A DNA stretch of 7,755 nt from Candidatus Methanocomedens sp. (GTDB lineage: Archaea > Halobacteriota > Methanosarcinia > Methanosarcinales > Methanocomedenaceae), in assembly GCA_013374385.1 (NCBI GenBank), contig QBUR01000145.1, forward strand, positions 1 through 7,755. The letters are read 5' to 3'. The notes beneath the pieces were generated by a model, which saw only the letters and a list, made by a program, of their open reading frames with translations, made no database searches and had not been told where the DNA came from. The position numbers were made by a program, and so were the translations under genes. Below are positions 5,682 to 7,755 of this stretch, one piece after another. The first letter of the stretch is position 1. Each line of letters begins with the position of its first letter.

Positions 5682-6053
5682 ATGCCCAGTTCAATACCTG
5701 AAATGATACACGGAAATTTCAATTGCAGTGATATTGCCAAATGCGTGCTTGGATTGAAAACCCTGGACCTTGATACATATCGTCTGCTGGTACAGGAAGG
5801 TCCCAGGACTGCGGAAGAACTCGGTGAATTATTACACAGGGAACGTAGTACTGCTTACCGGGCACTTCAAAATCTTATGTCATGCGGATTGGTCTACAGA
5901 GAGACAAACACCATAGAAGGCGGCGGATATTTTTACATCTACAAGGCACTTGACCCTTGCAAGTTAAAGGACATGGTACAGGACAATATCAATATCTGGC
6001 ATGAGAAGATGAGTGCTCTAGCCCAGGATATTGAAAAAAATGTTTTGGAATAG
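5682..6053 (+). CDS. TrmB-like winged-helix transcriptional regulator
   Basis: DNA-binding protein of 123 residues resembling the N-terminal domain of archaeal TrmB-family regulators. The winged helix covers about 26-90: helix LDLDTYRLLVQEG (28-40), RTAEELGELLH (42-52), recognition helix ERSTAYRALQNLMSCGLV (54-71) and a wing TIEGGGYFYIYKAL (77-90). A C-terminal amphipathic helix (about 94-120) probably dimerises. The sugar-binding C-terminal domain of full TrmB is absent. Cysteines at 15, 21, 68 and 93 are unusual for such a short protein, and the ferredoxin gene next door makes redox or metal sensing possible, but no classical Fe-S motif is present. The start is supported by GAGG seven nt upstream. 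Regulation is probably autogenous through the inverted repeats at 5609-5632. The TAG stop is followed by CCC TGA, and a 10-bp-period repeat begins at the stop codon. Confidence 0.82.
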   Translation: MPSSIPEMIHGNFNCSDIAKCVLGLKTLDLDTYRLLVQEGPRTAEELGELLHRERSTAYRALQNLMSCGLVYRETNTIEGGGYFYIYKALDPCKLKDMVQDNINIWHEKMSALAQDIEKNVLE

Positions 6054-6104
6054 CCCTGAATGGCTTTAAACAGCTTCAAACAGCCTTAAACAGTTTTACA
6101 CAGT
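6051..6104. repeat. 10-bp-period tandem repeat between convergent genes
   Basis: Successive decamers from 6051 read TAGCCCTGAA, TGGCTTTAAA, CAGCTTCAAA, CAGCCTTAAA, CAGTTTTACA and then a partial CAGT. The consensus is CAGCTTTAAA with exact 10-base spacing. The first, most degenerate unit includes the TAG stop of the regulator. The array fills most of the 61-nt gap to the cobT stop. It may be a slipped-strand duplication, a bent-DNA segment with A/T runs in phase with the helix, or part of transcription termination for one or both genes. Confidence 0.65.
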
Positions 6105-6114
6105 ATCGTTACAC

Positions 6115-7143
6115 CTAAAACAACTGGTCGCAGATTTCTTCCACCTTTTCCCTTAACTCCCGTTGACCGATTCCCATCATACCTGCAGCTAACATTGCAC
6201 CTCCGGCACCAACGCCTTCTTTAACTACACCTGACTCGTACATTCTAAGTCCCGGGTTCCTTGATTGGTCAAAACCCGGGTCTACGATATGTGCTGCATA
6301 TCCCAGTGCCGATACCGTATCCAGGAAACTGGCAGTATCATCCTGTGCCACATATTTTGTGGTGGCAATGGACACATTGTTCGTTATACCTAAAAGTTTA
6401 ATAAGTGCCAGGACCGCCATCATCTGGGTGCCTCCTGCCAATACTGATGTAGTATCTTGTAATCCATCCACAAGACCACAGACACACGCCATCATGGGGT
6501 CACCGACACATTCTATAGCGCGCATCGGTTCATTTGACAGACCCCCAAAAGAAATACCTGACCTATCAAGGGCTTGTGCCACTACCTGCTGTTTTATGTC
6601 AACAGGATTCTGCAGGTGACTGCTACTCACCCTGCCATCAATACCAATTGCCTGCAATACAGCCATGGCAGTAGTAGTGCCGCCAGGTACGCTTTCACCT
6701 ATCACCACGAAGTCTGAAAAGCGCCTTATCTGGCGTCCAAGTTCCAGTGAGTTGTCATATATCAGTCTGGCATCCTGAACCGCATTGCCATTTCTGATGT
6801 CGCCGCCGGGTTCTGCGCCCACATCCAGCAGGGGTATCCGGGGACGTATGTGCAGACCACTGTTAATGAACATAAAAGGCATACCTGTAAGCTGTATGGC
6901 TGCGCGTGTAATCACTGCAGGTGTCGGACTGTTGCCGGTCATGGGAGGTTCAGTATTACAAATAGTCCTGCCAAATGTCACAAGTTCAGCATCCGCTGCC
7001 GGGGTGTAGGCGATGACATCAGGTGTCCTGCCTGCTGCTGAAATTCCTGGGATCTTTGCAGTATCAGTATTTGAAAGGACACATAAAAATAAGGGACGTT
7101 CTGCGTTAACTGCTGGTGGTTCAGATGATATCCAGTGGTCCAT
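6115..7143 (-). CDS. cobT: Nicotinate-nucleotide-dependent phosphoribosyltransferase, archaeal CobT (UPF0284)
   Basis: Enzyme of 342 residues, the normal length for archaeal CobT. It transfers phosphoribosyl from nicotinate mononucleotide to the benzimidazole-type lower-ligand base, giving the alpha-ribazole phosphate used to finish cobamides. Methanogens typically use 5-hydroxybenzimidazole. Motifs in order: TEPPMTGNSPTPAVITRAA (64-82), LDVGAEPGGDI (106-116), VVIGESVPGGTTTAMAVL (146-163), VGDPMMACVCGLV (213-225), LAGGTQMMAVLALI (235-248) and VVKEGVGAGGAML (306-318). By motif position E309 could correspond to the catalytic Glu of bacterial CobT (inference). ATG 7143 is preceded by AGGA at 7150-7153, six nt upstream. 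It lies downstream of a winged-helix regulator on the same strand, 202 nt away, and converges on the TrmB-like gene. No cobalamin-riboswitch sequence is apparent in the leader. It ends in TAG, then GTG, then TAA in frame. Confidence 0.92.
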   Translation of the reverse strand: MDHWISSEPPAVNAERPLFLCVLSNTDTAKIPGISAAGRTPDVIAYTPAADAELVTFGRTICNTEPPMTGNSPTPAVITRAAIQLTGMPFMFINSGLHIRPRIPLLDVGAEPGGDIRNGNAVQDARLIYDNSLELGRQIRRFSDFVVIGESVPGGTTTAMAVLQAIGIDGRVSSSHLQNPVDIKQQVVAQALDRSGISFGGLSNEPMRAIECVGDPMMACVCGLVDGLQDTTSVLAGGTQMMAVLALIKLLGITNNVSIATTKYVAQDDTASFLDTVSALGYAAHIVDPGFDQSRNPGLRMYESGVVKEGVGAGGAMLAAGMMGIGQRELREKVEEICDQLF

Positions 7144-7345
7144 AAGGCATCCTGCGTTAAAAGTATATGTTGTTAGGATGAACCTATTTCACGGATTATA
7201 ATAAATATATTGCGTTTCGCCCGGTTGCGATTTAAAATTGCCGGAAAATCCTCCATTTTGGTTGGATTTAGTTGAATATACACAGTTACACTGTATGTTT
7301 AAAAAAATTGATAATGTAAAGAACAATCGCAACATTCATTACATT
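7144..7345 (-). promoter_or_regulatory. cobT: cobT upstream region: promoter, ribosome site and small inverted repeats
   Basis: Contents of this 202-nt gap, read on the minus strand: a strong AT-rich TATA-like segment ATATATTTATTATAATC (7194-7210), predicting a start near 7175; a second weaker box CATATACTTT (7161-7170); and AGGA (7150-7153) before ATG 7143. Further up are ACAGT-TAC-ACTGT (7282-7294), a perfect 5-bp inverted repeat with a 3-nt gap, and a 9-bp inverted pair GTTGCGATT (7224-7232) / AATCGCAAC (7325-7333). The promoter assignment is moderately sure; roles for the repeats are unknown. Confidence 0.45.
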
Positions 7346-7726
7346 TTATTTTTGAAAGCTGATGCCTTTTAGCTTTTCAATATTATACCGGGACTTCTCA
7401 GCTTCCTGCCTGGTCTTTTCTTCAATATGTAAAACGATTTCATTTATGGGAACAGCTAGTTTATAAACCTTCATAGGCCTACCCTTGCCTTCTTTTTTAA
7501 TCTCCCTTTCGTCCAGCCATCCATAGGTCCTCAATTCCCGCATGGCAATGCTCACTTCGGGCTGCCTGAGATCTGAAGCCATTTCAAGGTCTTTTGATGT
7601 TGCTTCATCGACATTTGCAAGATAAGCGATTGTTGAGGCTACGTTACGCGATATGTTAAGGTTGCGCAGAATGTCAATAAATTCAAGGTCACGGTCATCG
7701 AAAACTCTCATTTCTGAATGTCTCAT
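7346..7726 (-). CDS. Winged-helix (MarR/ArsR-like) transcriptional regulator
   Basis: DNA-binding protein of 126 residues of a type common in Methanosarcinales, with no assigned target. The winged helix runs from about 13 to 90: DLEFIDILRNLNISRNVASTI (13-33), TSKDLEMASDL (43-53), recognition helix RQPEVSIAMRELRTYGWL (54-71) and a basic wing EIKKEGKGRPMKVYKL (75-90). A charged C-terminal helix (about 95-120) probably forms a coiled-coil dimer. No effector domain or metal motif is seen. The frame extends to GTG 7735, but ATG 7726 is preferred because GATGTGAT (7731-7738), close to the anti-SD complement GAGGTGAT, lies just upstream. A third ATG at 7711 is possible. The gene reads toward cobT on the same strand, 202 nt upstream, so cobT is a candidate target by position only. 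Stop is TAA. Confidence 0.8.
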   Translation of the reverse strand: MRHSEMRVFDDRDLEFIDILRNLNISRNVASTIAYLANVDEATSKDLEMASDLRQPEVSIAMRELRTYGWLDEREIKKEGKGRPMKVYKLAVPINEIVLHIEEKTRQEAEKSRYNIEKLKGISFQK

Positions 7727-7755
7727 AAATATCACATCTTTTTATTATTTTACTT

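Noticed and set aside
7173..7256. 27-codon minus-strand frame (starting MEDFPAILN) upstream of cobT as a leader peptide
   Set aside because: There is no ribosome site, the likely cobT TATA box lies inside it, and it has no pathway-related codon run.
7144..7345. Cobalamin riboswitch before cobT
   Set aside because: I could not find a B12-box-like conserved core or the expected helices in this 202-nt spacer.

Overview
The window looks like chromosomal DNA from a euryarchaeon, most likely a methanogen or methanotroph of the Methanosarcinales/ANME-2 type. Three things point there: the archaeal (UPF0284-type) CobT, TrmB-like and other small winged-helix regulators, and promoters with TATA boxes about 25 nt upstream of start codons, several apparently giving leaderless mRNAs. 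The exact lineage is inference. I see no rRNA, tRNA, CRISPR array or insertion sequence, and no gene-free stretch exceeds 300 bases.

Layout. Positions 1-543 (minus strand) hold a DUF433 antitoxin / DUF5615 PIN-like toxin pair joined by an ATGA overlap. The toxin is interrupted by an in-frame TGA at 95-97, after which the same frame still reads as family sequence to the window edge. A circularly permuted YlqF-like GTPase (660-1424, plus) converges with a small YwbE-family protein (1439-1648, minus). Two integral membrane proteins follow on the minus strand: an MgtC/SapB-DUF4010 protein (1808-3157) and, upstream of it, an orphan TctA-like (DUF112) permease (3210-4502).

The right half is a candidate tetrapyrrole/redox neighbourhood. 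It contains uroporphyrinogen-III synthase hemD (4686-5387, plus), a convergent 2[4Fe-4S] ferredoxin (5375-5566, minus) whose 3' end overlaps hemD, a divergent TrmB-like winged-helix regulator with four cysteines (5682-6053, plus), cobT for the lower-ligand branch of cobamide synthesis (6115-7143, minus), and a second winged-helix regulator (7346-7726, minus). HemD makes the macrocycle precursor of F430, siroheme, heme and corrinoids, and CobT activates the nucleotide base of the corrinoid, so the two act at opposite ends of one pathway. The ferredoxin and the regulators may link this to redox state, but that is inference from position only.

No clearly new multi-gene system is visible. The items most worth a second look are the interrupted toxin, the inverted-repeat operator candidate between the ferredoxin and its divergent regulator, a 10-bp-period repeat starting at a stop codon, and a run of TAG-terminated genes with immediate back-up stops.
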